Of a stretch of DNA of 64,000 nucleotides, positions 32,756 through 44,969 are shown in pieces. The translations under genes and the position numbers were made by a program. Origin of the DNA: Chrysoperla carnea. Taxonomy: Eukaryota > Arthropoda > Insecta > Neuroptera > Chrysopidae. The stretch lies in assembly GCF_905475395.1 (NCBI RefSeq), contig NC_058341.1:72971597-73035596 (forward strand), read 5' to 3'. How positions within the stretch are numbered: the stretch's first letter is position 1; each line of letters starts with the position of its first letter. The notes under the pieces are model-generated. The model was not told the DNA's origin, searched no databases, and was given only the letters and a program-made list of their open reading frames with translations.

Positions 32756-33841
32756 ATGCCGTCTGACGACGAAGATTTTCGTGGTTTTCAAAAGCCTGGT
32801 AAAGACGAAAAATACAACAATAAAAGAGTGCAAACGAATTTTGGTATGGTTGACAAAGATGTTCAAGTATCGGTTCGACAGGAGGATAAGGTTATACAAT
32901 GTTTAATGCAACAGGATCCTGTACCGTCAACATCGGGTGAAACTATTCAGGCAGCAAAATATATTCATGTGGATCATTTAACACACATTATTTCATCAAT
33001 AAATCAAAAGATTAGTACCGAAAAACCACAAGATTTTAAATTTAGATTTGAATCTCTTACAAATAACATAAAAATTTTAGATTTATTTGATACAAGTTCA
33101 ATTATTAATTTTATTATTGAAACCAATAGTGTTGTTTCATTGAGTTTAGTTGATGAAAATTCTCTTATTAAATTTTTAATTACAAAATGTAATGCAAATT
33201 CAAAACAATTTTGGTCTAATCAAATTTCAAATAATAAAACTTGGGCTTATATTTCAAACATTTTATTATCTGAGTATATATCTCTTGCTCAATTGCAAAT
33301 TGCAATTGATAGATACATTAGAAGAAGACAACTTCCAAATGAAAAGTTTTCTGATTTTGTAACTGATATTTTGAAATACTCGCAAATACTAATGCCTAAA
33401 GAGGACATTAAAATAGTTATACAAATTATATTTGCCCATGTTAATCAGAAAACCTTTAATTTGATTAAATTGCTTCCAATTTCTGAAACTTTAGTTTCCT
33501 TAAATTCCTTTGTAAGAAATTTACAAGAAATAATAACAAGAAAAAATTCATTTAATAAATTTAACTTGTATCAAAATAGAATACAGAATAGTTTTAATGA
33601 TCAAAATTCTGGTTTAGTTAATATTGAACAAAATGTTCAAAATGTTAAGGATCTTAAGCCTGCAACTACAGGGCAAAATAATAAAAAAGCTTCTGTTCAG
33701 ATAGCAAAGTCAAATTTAAATAAAAGTAAATCTATATTTTGTGTTTATTGTAAACGACCAGGACACAAAATTCAACAATGTGTAAAATTAGCCAGTAAAG
33801 ACACAACAAGTTCAAAAAACTCGAACCATGCCACACATTAA
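32756..33841 (+). CDS. gag: Element A Gag, ~361 aa
   Basis: I choose ATG 32756 (MPSDDEDFRGFQ), although the frame is open further upstream over a T-rich hydrophobic stretch. The protein has an acidic start, a helical capsid-like middle and a C-terminal zinc knuckle CVYCKRPGHKIQQC (C-x2-C-x4-H-x4-C). Gag packages the element RNA. The ORF is intact and stops at 33841. The protease follows in another frame. Confidence 0.75.
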   Translation: MPSDDEDFRGFQKPGKDEKYNNKRVQTNFGMVDKDVQVSVRQEDKVIQCLMQQDPVPSTSGETIQAAKYIHVDHLTHIISSINQKISTEKPQDFKFRFESLTNNIKILDLFDTSSIINFIIETNSVVSLSLVDENSLIKFLITKCNANSKQFWSNQISNNKTWAYISNILLSEYISLAQLQIAIDRYIRRRQLPNEKFSDFVTDILKYSQILMPKEDIKIVIQIIFAHVNQKTFNLIKLLPISETLVSLNSFVRNLQEIITRKNSFNKFNLYQNRIQNSFNDQNSGLVNIEQNVQNVKDLKPATTGQNNKKASVQIAKSNLNKSKSIFCVYCKRPGHKIQQCVKLASKDTTSSKNSNHATH

Positions 33842-33842
33842 G

Positions 33843-33966
33843 TTCTTCAAAAAATGCATCATCGATGCCCTTAATTTATGTTTCTGTGAACAATATTAAA
33901 ATACTATCTCTTTTAGATTCGGGATCAACTATAAATGTGATTTCTAGAAAAATGTTTAGTAAATAA
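33843..33966 (+). pseudogene. Element A protease, N-terminal half, cut by an insertion
   Basis: One frame contains the aspartic protease active site LLDSGSTINVIS near 33913. It breaks off at 33966, where element D begins. The C-terminal half with IIGSPSL resumes at about 39600. Confidence 0.7.
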
Positions 33967-34062
33967 AAAAAACTTTTAACAAAAAGAAAACCAACTTCAA
34001 AAGAAAACCTTTTCCAAAACAAATTAATATGCACTAAAAAGTAAAAAAATAATGATAATATA

Positions 34063-34190
34063 ATGTAGTAAAAATTATTGTTTTTTTTTTGGAGTGGGTG
34101 CCAAGGAAATAACTCTGACAGAACAGTTTGCTACATTAACTTGGCTGACACCGACTCCAAAAAAAAAAACAATAATTTTTACTACATTAT
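34063..34190. repeat. Small hairpin within element D
   Basis: ATGTAGTAAAAATTATTG at the left is mirrored by CAATAATTTTTACTACAT at the right. Adjoining T10/A11 runs lead into GGAG/CTCC. Together they form a ~128-bp inverted-repeat unit. Confidence 0.75.
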
Positions 34191-34192
34191 AT

Positions 34193-34497
34193 ATAAGTCC
34201 CGAAATCAGAGACTTTGAAAAGAGTGTGAGGTTATAATAGTAAACACAAGTTGACGCAGTAATATAACTGTAATTAAATAAAACAATATTCTTAATAACT
34301 ATTTACAATAATAATTAATGATTAATTTACCTGATTCAATATTATTGTGGATAACTAAAATTAATTAACACTATTCTCACACACGTCTTTAATTATTCTT
34401 CAGACATTTTGTATTCTTATTTATCAGGAAATGTCATTAATGAAAATGGTGTTACCAGGGTAATACCAAACAGTTTGGCGGAACGTTCAAACTTACA
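34193..34497 (-). repeat. 3' LTR of element B
   Basis: 305 bp, identical by eye to 38537-38841. Confidence 0.9.
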
Positions 34498-34523
34498 TCC
34501 CCTCACTTTGGCAATGGAGTTAC

Positions 34524-37500
34524 TCACTCCAAGTACGGCACTAACTTACTTGCATGAAATAAACTATCATTCTTTCTAGATCTGCTAGCAATACCATATA
34601 TTACCTTTGATATTTTTTTCTTAATTCGGAATGGTCCTATCCTGATATTATCTAGTTTATCCCTGTTCAGTTTGTTTTTGTTCTGAACATATACTAAATC
34701 TCCTACTTCATATTCTATTTCCCTGGTATTTTTGTCGTAATATTTTTTGTTTTGTACATGTATTTTTTTTGAATTCTCATATGCTATTTCCTTATTTATT
34801 TCCCAATTATCTTTATTGTTTATTTCTAATAACTCAGGTAGAATAGAGCATTCTTTTCCAGTTAACAAGTAATTTGGAGTATAACCTGTAGAGCTGTGGA
34901 TTGTATTATTATAATCATTTACACATTCTTCTGCTACTATTGGCCACGATTTATTTCTATTTTCAAATATCTTGCACCTCATTCTATTAATTAACGTTTG
35001 GTTTGTTCTTTCATTAAGACCATTAGAAAATGCACAGTCACTTGCTGTAAATATTAAATTTATTCCTTGTTCATTAACATAATTCTTAAATTGAGTAGAA
35101 TTTATGCCAGAGTATTGATCTGTTAATATTGTTTTAATTTTCCCCTGTTGTTCTACTTTTTTTATTAACTTTATAAAATCTTTAGCAACTTGAGTTTTTG
35201 ATGTGCTTATGTAAGCAAATCTCGTGAAATGATCCACTAATAGATGTATATATCTTTTAGTGCTTTTTCCTTTTAAACCTCCGATTGTATCCAATGATAC
35301 AAGTTCAAAAGGTTCTTTTGCTGGGCCTAATTGAGACAAAGGTGCTTTAAAACAGCTAATTCTAGTTTTATTTTTTTTACACACTTCACAAGAACGGCAT
35401 ATCAACTTGATATGTTTATACATGTTTTTAAAGTAAAATTTATGACCTATCATTAGGATTAATTGTTTGGTCCCAATATGTCCTTGTTTTTCATGTACTT
35501 TTTGTACCAGAGATTAACCAAAATCTTCTGTTATCCATATCTTTTCTCTGTTATTTAGAGTTTTATATATGATATCATTTTTAATATTGCACTTCTCATC
35601 TAGTTGTAAACTTCTTTGGTTATTTTTTATCTCTTCTAATTGTAAAAAATTTGTTGTTCTGATTATTGAAATATCATCCCCTTCTCTTCTTGGTTCTAGT
35701 ACAGGATTTCTAGATAAGCAGTCTGCTTCCATATTTTCTGTTCCTGGATTATATACTATGTCAAATTCAAATTGTGATATATAATTTAATATGTGAATTA
35801 GTTCTGTATCTTTACTTTTTTTAATATTAAAGTTTTCTAACGGTTTGTGATCTGTGAATATCACAAATCTTTTTCCTATTAAATAATATTGCCAATATAG
35901 GATGGCTTCTTTGATAGCTAGACATTCAATATATATTGCTTTCTTTGTTTTTTGTGAATTATTTAATTTTCTTGAGAAAAAAAATACTGGTTTTAACACC
36001 TCGTTTTCTTGAGGTTGTTTTAATACAGCCCCAACTCCATCTATACTTGCATCAGTGAAAATATAGATTGGGGCTTCTGGGTCAAATATAGCTAAAGCTG
36101 GGCCAGCGCATAAATATTCTTTAACTTTTTTAAAACTATTCTGGCATTTTTCTGACCACTTGAACTCAATGTTTTTCCTTAACAAATGATATAAAGGTTC
36201 TAGCAGTCTTGCATGATTTGGGATGTATTCTACATAAAAATTTATCTTCCCCAAAAATTGTCTGATATTTTTTTTTTGTTTCGGGTATAGGAAATTCTTT
36301 TATAGCAATGAGGTTATCATTCATTGGTTTTATATAGTTATTACCTATCTCATGGCCTAGGTAAATGACTTTGTTGCTAGCAAATACACATTTTGATAAA
36401 TTTAATTTAATACCTTGGTCTTGAAATGCTTGTAACGTCAGTTTTACTTGTTTTAAATGATCCTCATAGTTTTTTGAATGAATTAAAATATCGTCTATAT
36501 AGTTCACAGCGAATTCACTTAGATTATTCTTTCGTAAAACACTAGATAATACTCTTTGAAATATTGCTGGAGAAGTTTTCAGACCAAAAGGTAAGCATTT
36601 CCACTGCCAATGGCCTTCGTGGGTCACAAAAGCTAATTTGTATCTGTCCTTTTCACGTACTGGTATCGACCAAAACGCCGAGTTTACATCTAATTTTGTG
36701 AAATATTTACAATTTCTAGCACGTATTTTTAAATCGTCAATCCTAGGGAACGGTTGACTTTCCGGAACAAGTATTTTGTTTAATTCTGTAAAGTCTATGC
36801 ACAAACGAGATTTTCTTCCCTCTTCTTTTTTATACACCATTGTCACTGGAGCCGCATAAGGGCTGCATGACTCTTCAATCAAATCTGCTTCTAATAATTC
36901 TTTTATTTGCCTTTCAATTTCAACTTTATCTTGAAATGAGCATCTGTATGGTTTTCTTGAAACACATTTATTCTCTTTTAATTTTACCGTTGCTTCATAA
37001 CCCTTTATTATTCCAATGTCAAATTTTGTTCTTGCAAATACCTTATCAAATTTTCGCATAATAATTTGTATATCATTGGGTAGTTTTTGTTTATTTTGTA
37101 ATATATTTAGATTTACTTGTTTATCTTTATTTATTTCGCCTTTTTGTGTAATTTTTAAATTTTCGTTTTGACATAACCTAAATTTTTTTATTAAGTCCAG
37201 GCCTAATAATAAATCGTCTTTAAAAGTTTTGCTTTTTATTATGAAAAATGAAAAATTACTTTCTATGTTACAAATTTTTATTTTAAGCGTAACAGTGCCT
37301 TCAGCTTTGGCTATTCCTGCCACTCCTTTTATATTTTCATTCCCACTTATTATATTTTTTAACATGTTTCTTTGGTTTAAAAATTCGTAGTTTATTAGTG
37401 AAATGTTAGACCCTGAGTCATATAGACCCACAGCGGATTTATCATCCACTAATACGTGTAATCTAATAAGTGGGAAAGCTATTCGTTTTTTGCCTCCTCG

Positions 37501-37524
37501 GAATTTGCTACAGCATCTTCCCAA
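34524..37524 (-). pseudogene. pol: Element B Pol: protease, RT, RNase H, integrase; two lesions
   Basis: In order: protease with LYDSGSNISLI near 37420; RT with motif A FTKLDVNSAF near 36705 and motif C NYIDDILIHS near 36500; RNase H with IFTDASIDG near 36040 and FTDHKPLEN near 35850; integrase with a zinc-binding start (CRSCEVCKKN), Asp in LVSLDTIGG, Asp in ILTDQYSG and Glu in GLNERTNQ. A frameshift in a T run near 36270 and an in-frame TAA near 35515 interrupt it. Since the LTRs are identical these lesions are recent, or possibly sequencing errors in the homopolymer. Confidence 0.82.
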
Positions 37525-38525
37525 TCTACATTATTTACTATTTTAATATTATTATTTTTTTTATAACTTGATTTTTGCTCTTTTAATCTACACATATTTT
37601 CGGGGTGGAATCTATTTGGGAATCCTAACTTCTCACAATTTGAACATGGTTTATGATGATGTATTGTTTTTTTATTTTCTTGTTTTTTATCATTCAAGTG
37701 TCCCATTTGTTTTAATTTTGACATTAAGTCCTCAACTGTTCCTATTGTGTTTCTATCTATCCTGTTTTGAATAAAATTTGGTAAGCTAATAACAATTAAG
37801 TTTATTTGAGAATTTTGCGAGATATTTTCATCTACTTCCATTAATAAATTTCGTTTTTTTAGTGCGAAATCTAATAAGGATCCATTTAAATATTTAAAAT
37901 TATAGGCGTAAGCTATTTCAGTCCAGGACTGTACTGAGAAAGTTTCTATGAAAGAATTATTCCATAACTCCCAATTGTCTAGAAAACTTTGTTTCACGCA
38001 AACATGGTACCAATTGACAGCCGAATCAGTCAAAAACAGCCTTAAAGTTTCTGCATATTTATTTTGAGTGATTCCGACTCTCGTACATTCCTGAACAAAT
38101 AATCTAATCCAATTATTTGCTTTAAAATTTTCTCCATTAAAATTTTCAATCACCATATCTTTTGCTAATGATCTAGTTGATTTTTCATGGTTACCTGTGT
38201 TATTCGCTTTTACCAAAGGTGCAACCTCTTCTAAATATTCATCGTGGAATGCAACATTTCCCTCTTCATCCAAATAAACAGCTTGTAATTTGTCATCCAA
38301 AGTAATCATCACATTACGAAATTTATTTCGAGTTTTCAAACTTTTCACAACATTTTTGACTACATTCGTATCAAAAAGTTCCGTATGATGGGTACTGCAT
38401 TGTTTGTCTTTCGGAAATTGAAAAATTTCTGGTTGATTCACGAGTTGAATTGTTTTTACTTTCACGATAGTGCTTTTAGCATCTCTACCTGCTTCAGAGA
38501 TGAATTGGAATTTAGCTTTCTGCAT
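37479..38525 (-). CDS. gag: Element B Gag, 348 aa
   Basis: The ORF runs intact from ATG 38525. It has a capsid-like helical region in the middle (FNGENFKANNWIRLFVQECT) and a C-terminal Cys/His box CSNCEKLGFPNRFHPENMC with unusual C-x2-C-x9-H-x4-C spacing. It ends at TAG 37479, directly after the slippery heptamer A_AAA_AAC, within the 5' start of the pol frame. Gag forms the particle; a fraction would be extended into Gag-Pol. Confidence 0.8.
   Translation of the reverse strand: MQKAKFQFISEAGRDAKSTIVKVKTIQLVNQPEIFQFPKDKQCSTHHTELFDTNVVKNVVKSLKTRNKFRNVMITLDDKLQAVYLDEEGNVAFHDEYLEEVAPLVKANNTGNHEKSTRSLAKDMVIENFNGENFKANNWIRLFVQECTRVGITQNKYAETLRLFLTDSAVNWYHVCVKQSFLDNWELWNNSFIETFSVQSWTEIAYAYNFKYLNGSLLDFALKKRNLLMEVDENISQNSQINLIVISLPNFIQNRIDRNTIGTVEDLMSKLKQMGHLNDKKQENKKTIHHHKPCSNCEKLGFPNRFHPENMCRLKEQKSSYKKNNNIKIVNNVDWEDAVANSEEAKNE
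37484..37496 (-). promoter_or_regulatory. -1 ribosomal frameshift site A_AAA_AAC
   Basis: The gag frame reads GCA AAA AAC GAA TAG. Slippage by -1 on the A_AAA_AAC heptamer places ribosomes in the frame KKRIAFPLIRL of pol. The heptamer is the classical retroviral type and lies 3 nt before the gag stop codon. Confidence 0.8.
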
Positions 38526-38536
38526 AATATTGAATT

Positions 38537-38841
38537 ATAAGTCCCGAAATCAGAGACTTTGAAAAGAGTGTGAGGTTATAATAGTAAACACAAGTTGACG
38601 CAGTAATATAACTGTAATTAAATAAAACAATATTCTTAATAACTATTTACAATAATAATTAATGATTAATTTACCTGATTCAATATTATTGTGGATAACT
38701 AAAATTAATTAACACTATTCTCACACACGTCTTTAATTATTCTTCAGACATTTTGTATTCTTATTTATCAGGAAATGTCATTAATGAAAATGGTGTTACC
38801 AGGGTAATACCAAACAGTTTGGCGGAACGTTCAAACTTACA
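38537..38841 (-). repeat. 5' LTR of element B
   Basis: 305 bp. Only 11 nt separate it from the gag ATG at 38525, leaving no room for an ordinary leader. No tRNA primer site was recognised there. Confidence 0.9.
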
Positions 38842-38993
38842 TATATTATCATTATTTGTTTACTTTTTAGTGCAAATTAATTTGTTTTGGAAAAGATTTT
38901 CTTTTGAAGTCGGTTTTCTTTTTGTTAAAAGTTTTTTTTATTTCTTGATTTTTAGTGAATCTGAAGTACACTATCTAATTTTTCACTAAAAAA

Positions 38994-39490
38994 GAATCCT
39001 CGAAATCGGTTGGCGTGATATTGAGTTATTCGTCCTCTTGTCGTACATAATGAATGCAAATTTAAGACTTTTATGGTTTTCTCTTGGATGGCGTTGTCAG
39101 AACTAGACCAAAATGAAATGGAACCACACGGGAAGCACCAGCTTTCAAATAGTTAAAGAATCATCGAAATCGGTTGACGTGATAATCAGTTATTCGTCCT
39201 CTTGTCGTGCATAACGAATGCAAATTTAACACTTTTATGGTTTTCTCATGGATGGCGTTGTCAGAACTAGACCAAAATGAAATGGGACCACACGGGAAGC
39301 ACCAGCTTTCAAATAGATAATGAATCATCGAAATCGGTTGACGTGATATTGAGTTATTCGTCCTCTTGTCGTGCATAATAAATGCAATTTTTTTTGTCTT
39401 TTATGGTTTTCTCATGGATGTCGTTGTCAGAACTAGATTAAAATGAAATGGGACCACACGAGAAGCACCAGCTTTCAAATGGATGAAGAA
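38994..39490 (+). repeat. Three tandem ~165-bp units within element D
   Basis: Units beginning GAATC(A/C)TCGAAATCGGTTG at about 38994, 39162 and 39326 each continue through TTATTCGTCCTCTTGTCGT and GGAAGCACCAGCTTTCAAAT. They are about 95% alike by eye. Non-coding. Confidence 0.85.
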
Positions 39491-39599
39491 TCATCAAAAT
39501 CGGTTCACCCAGTCAAAAGTTCTGAGGTAACAAACATAAAAAAAAAAAAAATACAGTCAAATTGAGAACCTCCTTTTTTTTGGTTTGAAGTCGGTTAAT

Positions 39600-42500
39600 T
39601 AAAAATTAAGAAAGTTATTTATGAAGACGGAAAAATTACTGTTACATTACCGGGATCAAATTATGTAACTATGAAGAAGAAAGTTACGTTACTCGTCAAG
39701 ATTAGTAATTTCAGCTGGAATTTAGAATTTTACTTAATGGAAAAATCCATTTTTGATATGATTATTGGATCACCGTCTCTCAACAAATGTGGTATGATTT
39801 TAGATTTATGTAATAACAAAGTATTTTTTAATTCATTTAGAAATATTGAAATTCCTTTTGAAAAAAATTGCACACAATTTTTCGTTAATATTATTTGTGA
39901 GTTACCACTAAATTTGTCAGGAAAGGATAAGGAATTTATGGATTCATTATATAAAAAGTATAAGTCAGTATTTTCTGAAATTCCTGGTAGAGCAAAAAAT
40001 TATGAATATCATATTAAACTTAAAGATGATACACCAGTTTATAAAACTGCATATTTTTTACCAAAAGATAAATCTTTACTCTTAAAGCAACATTTAGATG
40101 AGCTTTTGAAATTAAATATTATAGTTCCTAGCCAGTCTAGTTATGCATTTCCTGTGTTTTTTGTTAAAAAACAAGATGGTTTTCGCATGGTAGCTGACTA
40201 TAGGTTCGTTAATAAAAAAATTGTGTTTGATCCGATTTCAAATGTATCGATCAATCACATATTTTCTAGTCTAGGAGGCGCAAAAGTGTTTTCTATCTTG
40301 GATATGGCAAAGAGCTTTTATCAGTGTAGCTTGAGTAAAGAGAGCAGAGATATTACTGCTATTAATACGCAATGGGGACAATTTTCTTTTGTTTGTTGTC
40401 CGTTTGGACTTAATATTAGTTCTCAATGCTTATATCGTTTTCTAATTAAAGAATTTAATGATTTGTTGAATGTGTGTATCTTAATTTATTATGATGATAT
40501 TATAGTTTTTTCGAGCTCTAATGATGATCATAAAATTCATTTAAACCAGGTATTAAGTAGATTTAAAAAACTTAATTTAACTTTAAATCCAAATAAAAAT
40601 AAATTTTTTATGGTACGTCTAAAAATTCTTGGTCATATTATATCATCAGAAGGTAGACGTCCTAATCCTGACAAAATTAGTGCTATTTGTGACATGCCAA
40701 TTCCAAAAAATATAAAAGAATTACAAAAATTTATCGGAATGGCAGCGTTTTTTGCTCGCTATATTGAGCATTTTAGTTCTATTGTTGCACCTTTGAATGA
40801 ATTAAAAAAGAAAAATGTTCAATTTAAAATAACTGATGTACATGTCGAGGCTATTTCTAAATTAAAAAGAGCTTTAACGTCTGCACCAATTTTGAAATTT
40901 CCTATTTTTGACGATAAATATCCCTTTTTTGTGAGAACGGATGCGTCATCTGTTGGCCTAGGAGCCGTTTTATTACAAAATATTAATGGGAATTTACACC
41001 CAATTGAATATTGTTCTAGAAAATTAAATCCCGCTGAAATGAGATATTCCGCGTACGAGTTAGAGGTTTTAGCTGTAATTTTTTCATTAAATACTTTTAG
41101 TGACTATCTCATAGATAGACATTTTTTCTTAGAAACCGATAACAATGCTTTAGTGTATCTTTTTAATTCACCACAAAAGTTTAACAAACTTTCAAGATGG
41201 ATTTTGACACTGTCAAAATTCAATTTTACACCGAAACATATTAAGAGCATAGATAATACTGCAGCAGATTGTTTATCTAGATTGTTTGCGAATGGTAATT
41301 TCTCTAAAAATAATTTTTTATTAAAAAATGATAATGGTAGTAATTATTCGGGTGAAGATCCATCTTTAGTTGACCATAATAATTTGGTCAAGGATGAATC
41401 TTTACAAAACGACCCGGTTTTTCTATTAAATACTTTAGTTACTGAACCTCAGGGTTTTCTTTCAATTAAGCTTGCACAAGAGAATTGTAATCAGTGTAAA
41501 TTCATAATGGATCAATTAAAAAATGGCCATAATGTTAATAACTTTTCACTTAAAGACGGTCTTTTGCTGCGCGAAGTTGGACGAAATAAATTAAAACGAA
41601 TAGTTCTACCAGATTCAATGCTTGAATATGTCATTAAATACTATCATAATTTTTTATATGGTCAGCATGGTGCTGTAACTAAAACGTATAGAGAAATTGC
41701 CAAGAGATTTTATCATAATTTATTATATAAAAAAGTTGTAGAATTTATTAAAAATTGTACAGTTTGTCAACAGTTTAAACCTTATAATAAAAATACGAAA
41801 GTGTACACAAAGTCAACGGTTCCCACTGGTATTTGGGATAAACTTTACATAGACTTTATCGGTCCTTTAATTCCATCTTTGGATGGTGGAATGAAATATA
41901 TTTTAGTTATTCTTGATTCATTTAGTAAATTTGCTATTACATACTCTACACGTAGAGCTACAGCTGAAGTGGTTGTTAAATTTCTTCATAAAACCTTTAT
42001 GCAATTTGGTTATCCTGCATGTGTTGTTAGTGATAATGCGAAATGTTTTGTGGCTCAAAAATACAAAAATTTTTTATTCAATCATGGTGTAAGAGCAGCT
42101 TATATTTCAAGCTATCACGCAGCTGCTAATATGTCCGAGAGACTCAATATAAATTTAAATATTAATATGTCGTGTATTATAAAGCAATATGCCTTGGAGC
42201 ATAAAGCTTGCACTAAAGTTTTACCATATTTTACTTTTCAATATAACAATAGTTACCATACTTCTATTGGAACTTCTCCAGTCGAAATTTTTTTTAAACG
42301 ACGTTTAAATAACACCTTGGATTTAAGGCTAGAAACTTATAATTGTTTTACGGCAGATAAACCACCAACACATGAAGAAGTTAAACAAGCATTAGTTAAA
42401 ATGAATCAAATAATAAATAAACGTAAGGGTAATACTGTAGATGTTAAATACAGAGTGGATCAGATGGTCTGTGTGAAGCTTCCTAAATATCGTGCGACCT

Positions 42501-42757
42501 TTGATATTGACAGTAAATTTCAACCTAGATATTCAGGTCCAAAATGGATTTTACGTTTTACTGGACCAGTGTCGGTCGAGCTTTTTGACGAGAATGATAA
42601 TACTTTATCTCGTGTGCATGTTAGTCACCTGAAGCCTTGTCAACCACAGAGTGCAAAATTAATTTTTTTTTCTTCTCTCTCCGCTTTATTCTCTTTTTTC
42701 TTTTATTCTTCGAATTTTTTTAGGGAGGAGGAGTGTTACAAATTGTTGGCAAACTAA
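39600..42757 (+). CDS. pol: Element A Pol: protease tail, RT, RNase H, integrase
   Basis: A single open frame of over 1000 codons. The protease tail with IIGSPSL lies near 39764. RT carries motif A ILDMAKSFY (about residue 210 of the 1028-codon frame) and motif C YYDD (about 272). RNase H has RTDASSVG (about 423) and ETDNNALV. Integrase has the HHCC finger ending CTVCQQ (about 695) and DDE residues in IDFIGP, SDNAKC and SERLN. It ends with a GPVSVELFD-type tail. All catalytic residues I can check are present. Only the upstream protease is disrupted, by element D. Confidence 0.85.
42722..42733 (+). promoter_or_regulatory. Polypurine tract of element A
   Basis: AGGGAGGAGGAG lies immediately before TGTTAC of the 3' LTR; it is the usual primer for plus-strand synthesis. 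Confidence 0.8.
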
Positions 42758-43501
42758 TTAAAGCTAATTAATTAGTAATAAATTATGCAAACAAAATGTT
42801 AAATATCAAACTTTTTAATCTGTCTGTGACGGTACATATTCAATTAAAAAGTTTACTCTGTCTGTGATTGTACTTTATTTTTTTCAACTTTGTTATTTAT
42901 TATTTTTGCAACTTTTAGTTCTAAAAATTGACACCAGTCACTACCCGAACAGAGCTCAGTGTAATTTGAGTTAAAATAATTCTCTTTAAATTCCAAGCGT
43001 CATACAGGGAACGTCTTGGAATAATTAATTTAAATTATTTATTCCAAGATGGATACTCATTTTTTTAACACACCATTTAGTGTGTGGCAATAATTAAAAT
43101 ATTTAATCTTTTATAATTTATTTATTTAATTCTTATCAAGAATTTATATTTTTGAACACGACAGTTTAAACATATATTTTTGTTAAATGTCGTTTATTGA
43201 AAACACACAATTGTACAGAATGTAAAAGAGACATTCTGGCATAATTTAAAAATTGTGTAACTTTATATTATTGTTTTTTGTGGCGTTTAGAATTTTATTT
43301 GTGAGCACAATTCCTTATAAAATGTAATTTAAGGAGCTAGATTCACGGTGATCACAAACTACATACAGGAAACATTTTATTATATATTTTATATATGTTA
43401 ATTTTTTTCTAAATTTATTATCGAAAGATATTTTTCAAAACTTTGTGTTTTGCTTTAAATTCAATATGTGAAATTTCATGTAAGTTAAAAGCTGATGCCT
43501 T
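42734..43501 (+). repeat. 3' LTR of element A, first part
   Basis: Matches the 5' LTR from 30648 on. It is interrupted after CCTT by element C and resumes at 51980. Confidence 0.85.
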
Positions 43502-44421
43502 TGTTCCGTAATTTATGTCGGTTAGTGTACATAAATTACGAACAAACATATTACATAAATTTATAGATCTATTTTCTTATGCGCAGTGATCACTACGCGG
43601 AGGAATTTTCTAACCTACTGGTTGGAGTATTGATTATGAGCTCTCTTCTATTTGGGATCTCTGACAAGATGGTTTGAAAGGAAATATTAACAAAAATGGA
43701 TCCTAGATCCAATACAATTTAAATTATTTGCACGTGGCATACTTAAGTTAATATGTGAGCGAGTAGTGATATTTTTATTAAAAGATCTGGTATGTGTTGA
43801 TTTATTCTAATTATTGGGTTTTTGGGGATATAGTTGAAATGTTTTAATTTCACTACATTATGCATCCGTTTAAACATTCGATATAAATTTATATAATGTT
43901 TCTAGGTTTAAAATGACTTAGAATTTGTTAATCGTTATTCATTAAGCACATTTGAATATGTGTATTTATTAAATACTTGTATTTTGTTATTCAGTAAACT
44001 CTTGATGTATTAAATTTTGTATGCGTTGTAAATTTCTATTATTAATTATGATTTACATAAAATATCTTTCAAGTATATATATTATCTTTGATATTGTTTA
44101 ACTCTTTCCCTTTTCGACATTTTGTTTTGTAGATGGGAAATTCAAATCCATGTGGTAACTTTTGGAAAGTAAAGAAATGAAGCCTTTGCTTTGAACACTA
44201 AACATTACTTCCAAGTTCTGATCTTATCCTCTGGACCTGTCAGTTTTAAATATCAGGGTGGCTCAAAATAGTACAATTATCCCGGAAAATTGTATGGGTG
44301 GGCCCTTTAGCACACTTTTTCAACTCGTAACTCCGTTAATCTTAACTAATAATAATTTAGATATTCTTTTCCATGAAACCCCATCATGGGTTTATTTTTT
44401 AATTTTCTTTATTTTGCTTCA
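43502..44421 (+). repeat. Left LTR of element C
   Basis: 920 bp. It is followed by TTTGGCAGCGAGCC, a plausible tRNA primer-binding site. Confidence 0.85.
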
Positions 44422-44628
44422 TTTGGCAGCGAGCCAAATGGATGGATGTTTGGTGTTTTATAACCGAAATTTACCGTAAACTGATGGATATATCAATTTC
44501 TTCGGTTATCAAACTAGATAATTTATTTTCTTTTTGATCTACACTAAATTTTATCTTTCAATTCTATCTCAAACCCTTAATATGATATGTTATTGTCATT
44601 ACTTATGATTTTTAATTTTTTTTTCTCT

Positions 44629-44900
44629 TCAGTTTTTACCTTAAAATTGAGATTTTTCTCATTTAAAGCACCTTTTGTGCGCTAATATTTTAATAGATAA
44701 CTTGATGTTGTACTATTAAATTTTTTTTTTGAAAAATGCCTCGTGTATTTTCTTCCTCTCTTTAAGTTTTTACCTTAAAATTGAGATTTTTCGCATTTAA
44801 AGCACCTTTTGTGCGTTAATATTTTAATAGATAACTTGATGTTGTACTATTAAAAATTTTTTTTTTGAAAATACCTGGTGTATTTTCTTTCTCTCTTTAA
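44629..44900 (+). repeat. Tandem duplication, ~132-bp unit
   Basis: TTTTTACCTTAAAATTGAGA recurs at 44633 and 44766, each copy extending through GCACCTTTTGTGCG and GATGTTGTACTATTAAA. Confidence 0.85.
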
Positions 44901-44969
44901 GTTTTTGTTGAACATTTTATGTACAGTTTTTTCTTATAGGTTCTATCTATAAAATTCATTAATCTGGTA

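Larger units (their letters stand above)
34193..38841 (-). mobile_element. Gypsy element B, very recent insertion
   Basis: The 305-bp LTRs at 34193-34497 and 38537-38841 look identical base for base. They are flanked by TATAT on both sides (34188-34192 and 38842-38846). Read on the minus strand the LTR runs TGTAAGTTTG to GGGACTTAT, and a purine tract AGTGAGGGGA precedes the 3' LTR. Gag and pol overlap with a -1 frameshift signal. Two lesions interrupt pol. Confidence 0.9.
33966..39598. mobile_element. Repeat element D inserted in the protease gene
   Basis: Ends resemble AACCAACTTCAAAA on the left and TTTGAAGTCGGTT on the right. It contains ~90-bp inverted repeats (33970-34060 and 38847-38940), a small hairpin (34063-34190) and three ~165-bp tandem units (38994-39490). 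Gypsy element B is inserted between the hairpin and the right repeat. Non-coding insect repeats with the GAAGTCGGTT end are familiar to me, but I cannot name the family with certainty. Confidence 0.6.

Noticed and set aside
44258..44479. 73-codon frame recurring at 51812-52030
   Set aside because: Lies inside the 920-bp LTRs of element C; it repeats only because the LTRs are duplicates.
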